Source: Ornatilinea sp. (GTDB taxonomy: Bacteria; Chloroflexota; Anaerolineae; Anaerolineales; Anaerolineaceae). From it: a stretch of 49,349 nucleotides of DNA. The stretch's first letter is position 1; each line of letters starts with the position of its first letter. The DNA lies in contig JAHDQE010000117.1 of NCBI GenBank assembly GCA_018433975.1, positions 1-49,349 on the forward strand, given 5' to 3'. Positions 25,611-33,655 of this stretch are shown here, one piece after another. The position numbers were made by a program, and so were the translations under genes. The notes under the pieces were generated by a model that searched no databases, was not told the origin of the DNA, and saw only the letters and a program-made list of their open reading frames with translations.

Positions 25611-26792
25611 ATGCAAAGAATGACATCACGCGAACGGATGTTGAACATGATGTCCCACCGCCCCACAGACCACCTTCCTCTGTTTATGAGGTTCTGGGAT
25701 GTGGATTTGTCCAGCGATGAAGATCATATTCCCTTTGAGTGGCGCGACCAAATAAAACGGGTTGAAAACACGCTCGCATTGGGGTTGGATGACACGCTGC
25801 TCCTCCAACCACCTTTGGGATACGTTGAAGAATACATCCCTGAGAAGCTTCCCGGACTCCGGACCGATGTTGAGCAGTGCTCTTCTCCGGAAGATGGCAC
25901 CCCACAGCTCAAGAAAACCTATCACACCCCCGAAGGGCCCTTGCAGGTCACAATCAAGATGACCGAGGATTGGCCTTACGGTCAGGAAATCCCTTTATTC
26001 AACGACTACAATGTTCCCCGTTTCATCGAGCCGCTTATCAAGACAAAAGAAGATTTCCCCAGGCTGAAATATCTTCTCGCAGACCCGGACGCAGCAACCC
26101 TGCAAGCCTTTAAAGCAGATGCGGACCGGCTGCGGGGAGAGCGCGACCGGATGCAGGTAGCCCTCGAAGGCGGGTGGTGTGCGCTTGGAGATGCCGCCAT
26201 CTGGCTGTGCGGAATGGAGCGGATTCTATATGCGCAATTGCTCGAGCCTGATTTTGTCGAAGGTCTGCTGGATGTCCTCTTTGAATGGGAAATGAAACGC
26301 ATTGATCTTCTGCTGGAAGAGGATATAGACGTACTTGTTCACATGGCCTGGTACGAGGGATCCGATTTCTGGACACCGAAGGTCTACCGCAAAATGCTAA
26401 AACCCCGGTTGGCCGAAATGATCGGAAAAGCTCATAGCAAAGGCACAAAGTTTCGTTATCTGATCTCCAAAGGCTGGAAACCCGTCCGGCATGATCTGGT
26501 TGAAATTGGCGTGGATTGTTTGACCAACATTGACCCGGTTCAGGACAAAATCGATCTGCAGGAGATGAAAAACGATATTGGAAGCAAAATCAGTTTAATT
26601 GGAGGGGTCAATTCTTCCGTGATGCTTTCACAGTGGAGCGATGAACAGATCCGGAGTGCAGTGGAAAAGGCAATCGAAGTTCTATCACCTGGAGGAGGAT
26701 TTGCTCTTTTCCCCGTCGATGCAATTTTCACCAACCAGCCGTGGGAGAAAGTTCAGGTCATTATCGACCACTGGAAACATCTTTGTCTTTAA
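25611..26792 (+). CDS. Uroporphyrinogen decarboxylase (URO-D)-superfamily protein, methyltransferase-like (393 aa)
   Basis: Not a haem enzyme by context. URO-D-like proteins in transport operons resemble MtaA/CmuA methyltransferases and may demethylate substrates. The start MTSRERMLNMMSHRPTDHLPLFMRF matches the family's N-terminus (R-x-R-x-x-x-x-x-x-x-x-x-P-D). The later GVDCLTNIDPVQDKIDLQEM and KISLIGGVNSSVML match the C-terminal barrel. No clear His-x-Cys zinc set of MtaA-type enzymes is visible, and no corrinoid protein is encoded nearby. AAAGG lies before the ATG; 42 nt separate it from the isomerase-like gene. Confidence 0.8.
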   Translation: MQRMTSRERMLNMMSHRPTDHLPLFMRFWDVDLSSDEDHIPFEWRDQIKRVENTLALGLDDTLLLQPPLGYVEEYIPEKLPGLRTDVEQCSSPEDGTPQLKKTYHTPEGPLQVTIKMTEDWPYGQEIPLFNDYNVPRFIEPLIKTKEDFPRLKYLLADPDAATLQAFKADADRLRGERDRMQVALEGGWCALGDAAIWLCGMERILYAQLLEPDFVEGLLDVLFEWEMKRIDLLLEEDIDVLVHMAWYEGSDFWTPKVYRKMLKPRLAEMIGKAHSKGTKFRYLISKGWKPVRHDLVEIGVDCLTNIDPVQDKIDLQEMKNDIGSKISLIGGVNSSVMLSQWSDEQIRSAVEKAIEVLSPGGGFALFPVDAIFTNQPWEKVQVIIDHWKHLCL

Positions 26793-26919
26793 AGAGAACC
26801 ATATCAAGAGCCCGAATTGGCTCACAGGAGGTGATAAGGTCGATAAAACAAACTCATAAATTCAAAAGTACGAAAGTTCAAGTTAAGTAAATCTAAAGTG
26901 AATCAAGAAGGAGTGAGAA

Positions 26920-28317
26920 ATGCGTAAGAACAAGTTGTTTGTTTTCCTTTCACTGATCGTCATGATCGCAATGCTGGCGGCATGCGCCCCGGCATCTCCC
27001 GCTGAACCAGCCGCCCCCGCCGAAGAAAGTGCCCCGGCAGCGGAAGAAGTAGCAGAAGAAGCCCCCGTGGAAGAGGCTTCGATGGAAGAAGCTCTGCCGG
27101 CGATTGTAGTCGCCATCTGGAGCAGTCCGGAACACGATAACCTCGTCAAAGCCGCGGCAGATTATACCCAACTGACCGGCAACGAAGTTATCATTGAAGA
27201 AATTGCCCGGGAAGCCTATTTCGACAAAATTAAAACCGTACTGGTTTCCGGCAGCAGCGATTACGATGCTTTTTATTCCCTGTTGGACGAAGTCCCTGCA
27301 TACGTTGAAGCAGAGGGCCTCGCGGATTTCAACCAGTTCATGGATGACCCCAGCGTTGTCGCAGATTATTTCAGTCTGGAAGCTCTGGAACCCGGCGTCG
27401 ATTTCTTCACAATTGGCGGCAAAGTTTATGGCTTCCCCTCCGAAGGCGACACCGCCTGGATGTGGTACCGCAAAGACCTTCTGGAAGAAGCCGGCATAGC
27501 CGTTCCGCAAACCTGGGATGAATACCTGGCAGCAGCCCAGGCATTGAACAACCCTCCGGAACTGTACGGTGCAGTGAATGGTTCAAAACCCGATGAAGCA
27601 GTCTGGGATTTCATGCATTATCACTTTGCTTTTGGCGGTGGAATTGTTGATGAAAATTACAACGTGATCGTCAACAATGAAGCAGGCGTCGCAGCCCTCA
27701 CCTATTACTCCAACTTACTGAACGAATATGGTGTGGTTCCACCCGATGTGGTCACCTATGGCTATAACGAGATCCTCACAACCCTGCAGGAAGGCAAAGC
27801 AGCTTTGGGTGTGGAGTGGATGGCAGCCACAGCCGATCTGCAAAATTGTGAAGTCAGCCCCAAGGTCTGCCAAGACGGCGAACCCCTCTTGCAATACACT
27901 TTGATCCCCGGCGTTCTGGACGCGAACGGTGAAGTTGTCCGTGGTATGGGCGGCAGCCAGTGGGGTTGGTCCATCCCGGCCGAAGCACAAAACAAAGTTG
28001 CTGCATACAAGTTTATTGAGTGGCTGACCGGCAAAGATGGCGCCAAGATCTGGGCACTGAACGGTGGCATCCCCTCCAACACGCTGGCCCTTTCCGATCC
28101 GGAAGTCGTAGCGATGGTGCCCCAGTTCGAACTGCTTGCAGAAGCCATGCCGTACCGGCATATTTTCCCGGTCACAACCGTAACCTCTGACCTGGTTACA
28201 GTTTACAACGAAGCTGTGAACGGTGTTGTTTCAAATAATTCTGATCCAAAAGAAGCTCTGGATATCGCCGCAGAGAAGATGACCAAACTCCTCACGGACG
28301 CAGGTTACATCAAATAA
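26920..28317 (+). CDS. Sugar-type ABC transporter solute-binding lipoprotein, family 1 (465 aa)
   Basis: Captures the operon's substrate outside the cell. It has a lipoprotein signal with lipobox LAAC (Cys22), then about 40 residues of Ala/Glu/Pro-rich linker (AEPAAPAEESAPAAEE and on), a tether typical of Chloroflexota. The mature part is a two-lobe, MalE-type binding protein: VVAIWSSPEHDNLVKAAADY, the family signature GKVYGFPSEGDTAWMWYRKDLL and GWSIPAEAQNKVAAYKFIEWLT. GAAGGAG precedes the ATG. The 128-nt gap before it contains an extra perfect Shine-Dalgarno (26823-26836) with no clear gene behind it. Confidence 0.92.
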   Translation: MRKNKLFVFLSLIVMIAMLAACAPASPAEPAAPAEESAPAAEEVAEEAPVEEASMEEALPAIVVAIWSSPEHDNLVKAAADYTQLTGNEVIIEEIAREAYFDKIKTVLVSGSSDYDAFYSLLDEVPAYVEAEGLADFNQFMDDPSVVADYFSLEALEPGVDFFTIGGKVYGFPSEGDTAWMWYRKDLLEEAGIAVPQTWDEYLAAAQALNNPPELYGAVNGSKPDEAVWDFMHYHFAFGGGIVDENYNVIVNNEAGVAALTYYSNLLNEYGVVPPDVVTYGYNEILTTLQEGKAALGVEWMAATADLQNCEVSPKVCQDGEPLLQYTLIPGVLDANGEVVRGMGGSQWGWSIPAEAQNKVAAYKFIEWLTGKDGAKIWALNGGIPSNTLALSDPEVVAMVPQFELLAEAMPYRHIFPVTTVTSDLVTVYNEAVNGVVSNNSDPKEALDIAAEKMTKLLTDAGYIK

Positions 28318-28327
28318 TCCAAGGGGA

Positions 28328-28359
28328 CCGGCAGTGGGAACGTTTGTTCCCGCTGCCGG
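28328..28359 (+). other. Stable hairpin between the binding-protein and permease genes
   Basis: A 14-bp stem (28328-28341 with 28346-28359, one G-U pair) with a 4-nt loop begins 11 nt after the stop. No U-run follows. Such hairpins usually protect binding-protein mRNA and lower permease expression. A TATAAT at 28367-28372, 17 bp after TTGTTC, could restart transcription. Confidence 0.65.
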
Positions 28360-28465
28360 AATTCGCTATAATTTCAATTAATCTATATAAAAGATTCTGA
28401 ACTTGTAAGAATCCTATTTTGTCGCTTTCTGATTTTTAAAATTACCCAAGAGGTATTTTGCCACT

Positions 28466-29344
28466 GTGAAATTACGAAAAATATTAAAAAGGATTGAACC
28501 CTTTCTCTATATCAGCCCGGCATTATTAATTCTTTTTCTGGTTCTGGTCTATCCATTGGGCTATTCCTTCTATCTGAGCTTTCAGGATTGGACTATTCGA
28601 ACCTTCAAGAAAGGGATCAATTTTGTCGGCCTGCAAAATTTTATTGATCTGGTCAAAAACCCTGAATTTCTTCATTCTCTGGTTGTAACTTTTAAGTTCA
28701 TGGCCTGCGCGATCACCTTAGAATTTATTCTGGGCATGGTTCTGGCACTCCTGATGAATGAGGACGTTAAGGGAAGGAGCCTTTTTCGGGCATTGATCCT
28801 GCTCCCCATGATGTGCACCAACGTCGTAGTGGGATTAACCTGGCGGCTGCTTTATAACCACCAATTCGGGATTTTAAACTACTTTCTGGTGTCATGGGGT
28901 TTTGAAGCGGTACCCTGGTTAAGCAAACCCGGTATGGCATTCGCCTCTCTGGTCATCACCGATGTATGGAATACTACCTCATTCGTCGCCTTGCTGCTGC
29001 TGGCCGGCTTACAATCTCTGCCGGTAGAACCTTATCAGGCGGCCAAAATCGACGGAGCCAGCTCCTGGCAGGCCTTTCGTTATTTGACTCTGCCGCTGCT
29101 GAAGCCGACCATCCTGGTAGCATTACTGTGGCGTATGATCGACACTTTCCGGATATTTGATGTCCCATACCTGCTGACAGCAGGCGGACCAGGAAGGGCC
29201 ACTGAAACGGTCAGTATTTATATTTATCGATATGGCTTTCAAAATTTTAATCTGAGCTTCGCTTCCGCAGCCTCCTTCTTAATGATGATCATGATGTTGA
29301 TCATGGCAGGCGGCCTGACAAAGATTTTTGGTTCAGAAAAATAA
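28466..29344 (+). CDS. Sugar ABC transporter permease, MalF/UgpA type (292 aa)
   Basis: First membrane subunit of the importer. The start is GTG with AGAGG 12 nt upstream. Six transmembrane segments are visible, beginning with FLYISPALLILFLVLVYPLG. The EAA loop that contacts the ATPase is QAAKIDGASSWQAFRYLTLPLL at about residues 191-212, with the conserved DGA and the final LPLL. It is followed by the second permease. No ATPase gene lies in the operon, so a shared MsmK-type ATPase encoded elsewhere probably serves it. Confidence 0.92.
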   Translation: MKLRKILKRIEPFLYISPALLILFLVLVYPLGYSFYLSFQDWTIRTFKKGINFVGLQNFIDLVKNPEFLHSLVVTFKFMACAITLEFILGMVLALLMNEDVKGRSLFRALILLPMMCTNVVVGLTWRLLYNHQFGILNYFLVSWGFEAVPWLSKPGMAFASLVITDVWNTTSFVALLLLAGLQSLPVEPYQAAKIDGASSWQAFRYLTLPLLKPTILVALLWRMIDTFRIFDVPYLLTAGGPGRATETVSIYIYRYGFQNFNLSFASAASFLMMIMMLIMAGGLTKIFGSEK

Positions 29345-29357
29345 AGATCGGGGTTCA

Positions 29358-30194
29358 ATGATGAGTTTTAGTAAAACAAAAACGATCCGCAAAATTATTG
29401 TGTATGTCGGCATCATCATCGCCGTCATCCTCTCCATATTTCCAATATTTTACTTGTTCCTGACTTCTTTCAAGCCGGCCGAGTTAACTTTCAGCATTCC
29501 CCCCGTTTGGATTTTCAAGCCGACATTACAGAATTATCAGGAAGTCATCCAGGGCGGCGACTTTACGAAGTACTTAATGAACAGCCTGATTGTGGGAGTC
29601 ACCACGATCCTGATCTCAATGGTCTTCGGCGTTTTCGCAGCCTTTGGCTTTGCGCGCTTCAAATTCCGTGCTAATTTCATGATGCGTCTGGTCGCACTGA
29701 TTCCCCAGATGCTCCCTCCCATCACCATCATCGTACCCATGTATGTCCTATTCACCAGCATGAAGATCGTCGACACACAGAGGGCATTGATCATTTCTTA
29801 TCTGACCTTTTCTATGCCGTTGGCAATGTGGATGATGATCGGTTTCTTTGAAGATGTCCCCGTCGACCTCGAAGAATCTGCGATGATCGACGGGTGCACA
29901 AGGCTGCGGGCAATGCTCACTATCGAACTTCCCATTGCCTTGCCGGGCCTGGCGGCAACTGCGGTACTCTCTTTCATCTATTGCTGGAACGAATTCCTGT
30001 ATGCGGTGATTCTGACCGGCCGGAACAGCCGCACCCTCCCCGTGATGATCACCAGTTTTATGACCAACAAAGCCATCCTGTGGGGCCGGATCGCTGCAGC
30101 AGGTTCTCTGGTCCTGATCCCGGTATTGATTTTTGCTCTTATTTCCCAGCGCTACCTGATCCGCGGTCTGGCATTTGGCAGTGTCAAAGGATAA
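29358..30194 (+). CDS. Sugar ABC transporter permease, MalG/UgpE type (278 aa)
   Basis: Second membrane subunit. The start is ATG at 29358 (a second ATG follows directly), after GATCGGGG; upstream in-frame codons run into the first permease gene. Six membrane segments are visible, starting with IIVYVGIIIAVILSIFPIFYL. The EAA loop EESAMIDGCTRLRAMLTIELP has the conserved D-G and the final LP. It is the last gene of the operon; a 15-bp terminator follows 31 nt later. Confidence 0.92.
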   Translation: MMSFSKTKTIRKIIVYVGIIIAVILSIFPIFYLFLTSFKPAELTFSIPPVWIFKPTLQNYQEVIQGGDFTKYLMNSLIVGVTTILISMVFGVFAAFGFARFKFRANFMMRLVALIPQMLPPITIIVPMYVLFTSMKIVDTQRALIISYLTFSMPLAMWMMIGFFEDVPVDLEESAMIDGCTRLRAMLTIELPIALPGLAATAVLSFIYCWNEFLYAVILTGRNSRTLPVMITSFMTNKAILWGRIAAAGSLVLIPVLIFALISQRYLIRGLAFGSVKG

Positions 30195-30224
30195 CCCCTA
30201 ACATAAAAACTATAAAACAAAGCG

Positions 30225-30266
30225 AAACAAAAACTCGGCCTTTTAAGAGAAGCCGAGTTTTTGTTT
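30225..30266. terminator. Bidirectional terminator ending the operon and the lipoprotein gene
   Basis: A perfect 15-bp stem (30225-30239 with 30252-30266) with a 12-nt loop is followed by T-rich sequence in both directions. It serves the permease operon on plus and the lipoprotein gene on minus. Confidence 0.88.
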
Positions 30267-30319
30267 GCATCAGGTTTTCCCCGCATTTTATATCATTTAT
30301 TTATCCGCCTATCCCGCTT

Positions 30320-30877
30320 TTACAGGGGCGGAATGGTAACCTCCAGCACATACGAAACCGGCCCATCCGGCGAGGCGACCACCGTGATGAAATAATCCTG
30401 CGTCAGCGGCAGTTTGCCCTGCCAGTAAGTGGTTTCACTGTGATCGGTCACAAAAACGGAGCCATCTTCACCCCAGATGATCAACAGCGCCCCAGGGCCG
30501 GAAGTAATCCGCAGGTTGACCGTCATTTCCTGATCTTTAGCTGCTCTGAGGACATAACGGTCGCGCCCGAACGCTGCCAGGGAACCAGACTCTTGCGCAG
30601 AGATTGACCCTGCAGCAAACTGGATGCGAACGGGTTCGCCCTCTGACGAACTGGTCGGTGTGCTGGTGAATGTTGGAGCCTGGGTAGGCACCGCAGTATT
30701 TGTAGGAACGGGTGTGTCCGTAGGTACCGAAGTATCTGTGGGAGCTGGTGTATCCGTAGGTACCGGAGTGTTTGTAGGTTCAGATTGAGTGGGGCCCAAT
30801 GTCAACAAGTTGCACCCAAACAAAAAGACGGCAACCACAACCAGAGTACCTCCAACCAATAAATTTTTGTTTTTCAT
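30320..30877 (-). CDS. Lipoprotein with Thr/Pro linker and PPC-like domain (185 aa)
   Basis: A surface lipoprotein of unknown function. Lipobox LFGC at Cys22; then a linker of repeated Thr-Pro units (TNTPVPTDTPAPTDTSVPT and on, about 33-75), very common in Anaerolineae exported proteins; then a strand-rich domain of about 100 residues that looks like a bacterial pre-peptidase C-terminal (PPC)-type domain: FAAGSISAQESGSLA near 87-101 and DYFITVVASPDGPVSYVLEV near its end. The start ATG at 30877 has AGGAGGAT just upstream; longer in-frame extensions have no such signal. It is probably anchored outside and exposes a binding domain. Confidence 0.75.
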   Translation of the reverse strand: MKNKNLLVGGTLVVVAVFLFGCNLLTLGPTQSEPTNTPVPTDTPAPTDTSVPTDTPVPTNTAVPTQAPTFTSTPTSSSEGEPVRIQFAAGSISAQESGSLAAFGRDRYVLRAAKDQEMTVNLRITSGPGALLIIWGEDGSVFVTDHSETTYWQGKLPLTQDYFITVVASPDGPVSYVLEVTIPPL

Positions 30878-31040
30878 TTTATCCTCCTGGTTAATAAAAC
30901 ATAACCTTAACCCATTTATTATAGTCCGAAGGAAACAGAACAGGTTTAATTTGTAAAGCATAAAGCCCGGTATTCTTTTTCGCGCAGCTTTTTTGGACCC
31001 GGATTCACCGTGAAATTGGAGACCAACGCCCGATTCCCAC

Positions 31041-31069
31041 TTGCATTCTCTGCCGAACAGGTATTTAAT
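31041..31069 (+). promoter_or_regulatory. Promoter implying a leaderless EFR1 mRNA
   Basis: TTGCAT (31041-31046) and TTTAAT (31064-31069) are 17 bp apart, and the gene's ATG begins 7 nt after the -10. Transcription would start at or within a base of the ATG. No Shine-Dalgarno is present. Confidence 0.55.
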
Positions 31070-31076
31070 AAACTCC

Positions 31077-32165
31077 ATGAAAACCAGTTTCCAGCACGCC
31101 ACAATCTACTACTATTCCGGCACAGGTAACTCATATCGGGTAGCAGAATGGACTGCAGAAGCTGTCCGGCAAGCCGGGGTCGACGCGCGGGTGCTCTCCA
31201 TCCTTCAGGCGCGCCCCAAATCCGAAGTCCCGGAAGGCGAGACCGGCCTGTTGGGATTGTGTTTTCCCACGCATGCCTTCACCGCTCCCTGGACGGTAAT
31301 CCGTTTCGCTCTCGGTCTGCCAAAGCGAGCGGGGACACACGCCTTTATTATCCCGACCCGGGCCGGGATGAAATTCGGGCGGTTCATCGTCGACGGAATG
31401 GAAGGCACCGGCGGCTATCTGTTGGCCCTCATCCTGCATTGGAAAGGCTACCAGGTGACCGGCATGCGTGCCATGAACATGCCCTCCAACTGGACGGCTC
31501 TTTTCCCGGGTTACAAACATAAAACCGTGGAGGCCATTGAGCGCCAATCCCTTGAAAGACTGGCCGACTTTATGGATGCAATTCTCTCCGCAAAAAAACA
31601 GTACCGGGGAATCGTTGCCCTGATTCTGGGGATTCTTCTGCTCCCGATCACCATCGCTTACATCCTGTTGGGAAGATACTGGCTGGCAAAACTGTTTTAT
31701 GCCAACAACAACTGCACCGGCTGCGGCCTGTGCGCCGAGAACTGCCCGGAAAGTGCCATCCGGATGCACGGCAAGCAGAATCCCCGACCATACTGGACCT
31801 ATTCCTGCACAAGCTGTATGCGCTGCATGAATTACTGTCCCCATAACGCCATCGAAGCCAGCTATCCATTTGGAATTGGGTTGTATTTTCTCAGTCAGGT
31901 GCCCATGGCTTATTTCCTGCTGCGCTGGCTGGGGCAGCGGCTTGGCCTGGGTGACGGCTTGCAATCCCCTTTCCTGAACGGGATGCTCCAATACGCGTTC
32001 ATCCTGCTCGCTTTCGCGCTGGCTTATTGGATCTTCGCCCTGCTGGTGCGCATCCCGTCGGTCAACCGATTGCTTACCACCCTGACGCCCACGCATTACT
32101 ACCGGCGCTATCGCGAACCCGCAACCCCGGCAGCAGTCCTCGTTCATCCTGACCACGGCAAATAA
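31077..32165 (+). CDS. EFR1-family flavodoxin/ferredoxin membrane protein (362 aa)
   Basis: An electron-transfer protein. The N-terminal flavodoxin-like domain binds FMN (YYYSGTGNSYRVAEW, about 10-24). Next comes a membrane helix (about 178-200), then two [4Fe-4S] clusters with Cys203/206/209/213 (CTGCGLCAENCP) and Cys234/237/240/244 (CTSCMRCMNYCP). Two more hydrophobic segments follow near the C-terminus. EFR1 proteins of anaerobes couple flavin and ferredoxin electrons; the redox partner here is unknown. I chose the ATG at 31077 because the promoter points exactly to it. The neighbouring QueG-like gene is also an iron-sulfur protein. Confidence 0.85.
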   Translation: MKTSFQHATIYYYSGTGNSYRVAEWTAEAVRQAGVDARVLSILQARPKSEVPEGETGLLGLCFPTHAFTAPWTVIRFALGLPKRAGTHAFIIPTRAGMKFGRFIVDGMEGTGGYLLALILHWKGYQVTGMRAMNMPSNWTALFPGYKHKTVEAIERQSLERLADFMDAILSAKKQYRGIVALILGILLLPITIAYILLGRYWLAKLFYANNNCTGCGLCAENCPESAIRMHGKQNPRPYWTYSCTSCMRCMNYCPHNAIEASYPFGIGLYFLSQVPMAYFLLRWLGQRLGLGDGLQSPFLNGMLQYAFILLAFALAYWIFALLVRIPSVNRLLTTLTPTHYYRRYREPATPAAVLVHPDHGK

Positions 32166-32269
32166 CCCGCTGTCTCTGGGCCAATCCATTTTAAAAAATC
32201 AACCAGAGCAGCAAACAGGCACGCCAAATTAAGAAACGATTTCCCTTTCCCCGCATCCCAAATCTCACG

Positions 32270-32275
32270 TATAAT
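32270..32275 (+). promoter_or_regulatory. -10 box implying a leaderless QueG-like mRNA
   Basis: TATAAT is followed 7 nt later by ATG at 32283, the same spacing as at the EFR1 gene. The box overlaps an earlier ATG at 32274, which therefore cannot be the start if this is the promoter. No good -35 was found. Confidence 0.5.
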
Positions 32276-32282
32276 GGGAAAC

Positions 32283-33251
32283 ATGAAAAAAACCATCGAT
32301 GAAATGAACCCATACGCCGGGATAACCCCGGTTCAGCTTGCTGAAGCGGAACGAGAGATCATCCGCCAGTATGATGAAACCCTGCTGGCGCGCGCAAATT
32401 TCACCCCCTCCCTCCCGGATGGACCTGTCCGCAATCAGGCCACTTTCGGAGACATGGTCCCGCCCGACAGCGCCGCAGACAGGCTCCGGTTGGTCGAATC
32501 TTCCATCCGGCTGCATTCAGCCTATGTCGAGAATGTACACCTTGCCGGCACTCCCACTCCGTCTGAGCCGCAGTGTTCTCCACAAGAGCTGATTCAACGG
32601 GTGCAGGAATACGCACCCGCGCTGGGCTTGAGCGCAATCGCCTACACGGATATTCCACAAAAATTCATCTTTTCAGGGAAAACCATCCCGTTTTCAAAAG
32701 CATTTTTGTTCACCCAGGCCATGGATGTCGGGATTTTTAACACCGCTCCCCATGTAGATGTGCAGGTGCATGTAGCCGATATTTATGGTTCTCTGGGATC
32801 CATTGCCAACCAGATGGCCCTGTTTATCCGCAAATCAGGCTATCCCGCCATACCCAACCCTGCGCTGGCCGGTTCCGTATTGTATCCGCCTCTGGCAGCT
32901 TATGCCGGACTGGGCTATCCGGGCCGGAACGGTCTGCTGATTTCTCCGGACAATGGGCCCTGCCAACGAATCGGTGCCGTGTTTGTGGATCTGCCGGTCG
33001 AAGTGCAGCACGCCGAAAACCCCCACACCTGGATCGATGCCTTCTGCCAGAAATGCGGCAAGTGCATCCGTAAATGTCCCTCGGGGGCAATTCGTGAAAT
33101 ACCAGAAATGCGTTCCAATGACAGGCCAAGCTGCACGGATTATGAAAAATGCAGCATGGAATACAAGACAAGTTTCTCTTGTGGAATCTGCGTCAAGGTA
33201 TGTCCTTTCACCACCGGAAGCTACGAAAAGCTAAAAAACCGATTTTTCTGA
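32283..33251 (+). CDS. QueG-like / epoxyqueuosine-reductase-related iron-sulfur protein (322 aa)
   Basis: A cytoplasmic redox protein with two ferredoxin-type clusters, of the family containing epoxyqueuosine reductase QueG and reductive dehalogenase-related proteins. The central motif AAYAGLGYPGRNGLLISPDN matches the QueG stretch AGLGWIGKNTLLI. Cluster cysteines are C255/258/261/265 (CQKCGKCIRKCP) and C290/300/303/307 (the last three in CGICVKVCPF). The N-terminal 100 residues are not QueG-like and the protein lacks the HEAT-type end of QueG, so its role may differ from tRNA modification. The start ATG at 32283 fits the -10 box spacing. Confidence 0.75.
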   Translation: MKKTIDEMNPYAGITPVQLAEAEREIIRQYDETLLARANFTPSLPDGPVRNQATFGDMVPPDSAADRLRLVESSIRLHSAYVENVHLAGTPTPSEPQCSPQELIQRVQEYAPALGLSAIAYTDIPQKFIFSGKTIPFSKAFLFTQAMDVGIFNTAPHVDVQVHVADIYGSLGSIANQMALFIRKSGYPAIPNPALAGSVLYPPLAAYAGLGYPGRNGLLISPDNGPCQRIGAVFVDLPVEVQHAENPHTWIDAFCQKCGKCIRKCPSGAIREIPEMRSNDRPSCTDYEKCSMEYKTSFSCGICVKVCPFTTGSYEKLKNRFF

Positions 33252-33381
33252 CATTTAAACGCTTTTTTTCGCAAAATCTGACCGATTTTTGTCTGATTTT
33301 TTTCCGAAAACAGGCCATTTTTAGATATTGCCCTCTACAATATAACTACATTATTGCATCCATTTTTTAAGAGGGAAATCT

Positions 33382-33525
33382 ATGTTGAGCATTCAAGAAA
33401 AAGGTCAGGGATTGGTAGAGTATGCATTAATTCTTATTCTGGTTGTAGTTCTTGTGATCGCTGTATTATATTTAATTGGCCCCGCGACGGGAAAAATGTT
33501 CAGCAATGTTGTCGAAATCATTTAA
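33382..33525 (+). CDS. Flp/Fap-type pilin subunit, orphan (47 aa)
   Basis: A very short pilin precursor. It reads MLSIQEKGQGLVEYALILIL then a continuous hydrophobic helix ending in LIGPATGKMFSNVV. The GQGLVEYALIL segment with the Glu five residues into the mature part is the Flp hallmark: prepilin peptidase TadV cuts before the helix and the Glu promotes assembly. AGAGGGA precedes the ATG. None of the tad assembly genes (tadA, tadB, tadC, rcpA) lie nearby, so it must use machinery encoded elsewhere, or it is an orphan spare copy. Confidence 0.88.
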   Translation: MLSIQEKGQGLVEYALILILVVVLVIAVLYLIGPATGKMFSNVVEII

Positions 33526-33611
33526 CCTGCCCGGATAAACTTCTATCAAAGCACGCCCACACTTTACAGACGCTTTCTTCTGTGGCACAGCCTTATTCAA
33601 TTAAGCAAAAA

Positions 33612-33637
33612 AGCCCAATACTTTTCAGTGTTGGGCT
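33612..33637 (-). terminator. Terminator of the polytopic membrane protein gene
   Basis: A 10-bp stem (33612-33621 with 33628-33637, one G-U pair) is followed on the minus strand by TTTTTT, 19 nt after the stop codon. Confidence 0.8.
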
Positions 33638-33655
33638 GATTGATTCCGAAGAGTT

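Noticed and set aside
26823..26890. Perfect Shine-Dalgarno with a possible GTG-started peptide before the binding-protein gene
   Set aside because: The start would lie within the Shine-Dalgarno and the peptide is 19 residues of low-complexity sequence; noted in the gene entry only.
30640..30800. Short-period repeat that could be mistaken for a CRISPR or tandem array
   Set aside because: It is the coding sequence of the Thr-Pro linker of the lipoprotein, in frame, with no spacers.
31131..32189. Minus-strand open frame of 352 codons covering the EFR1 gene
   Set aside because: The plus strand carries the flavodoxin motif and eight cluster cysteines; the minus frame has no recognisable feature.
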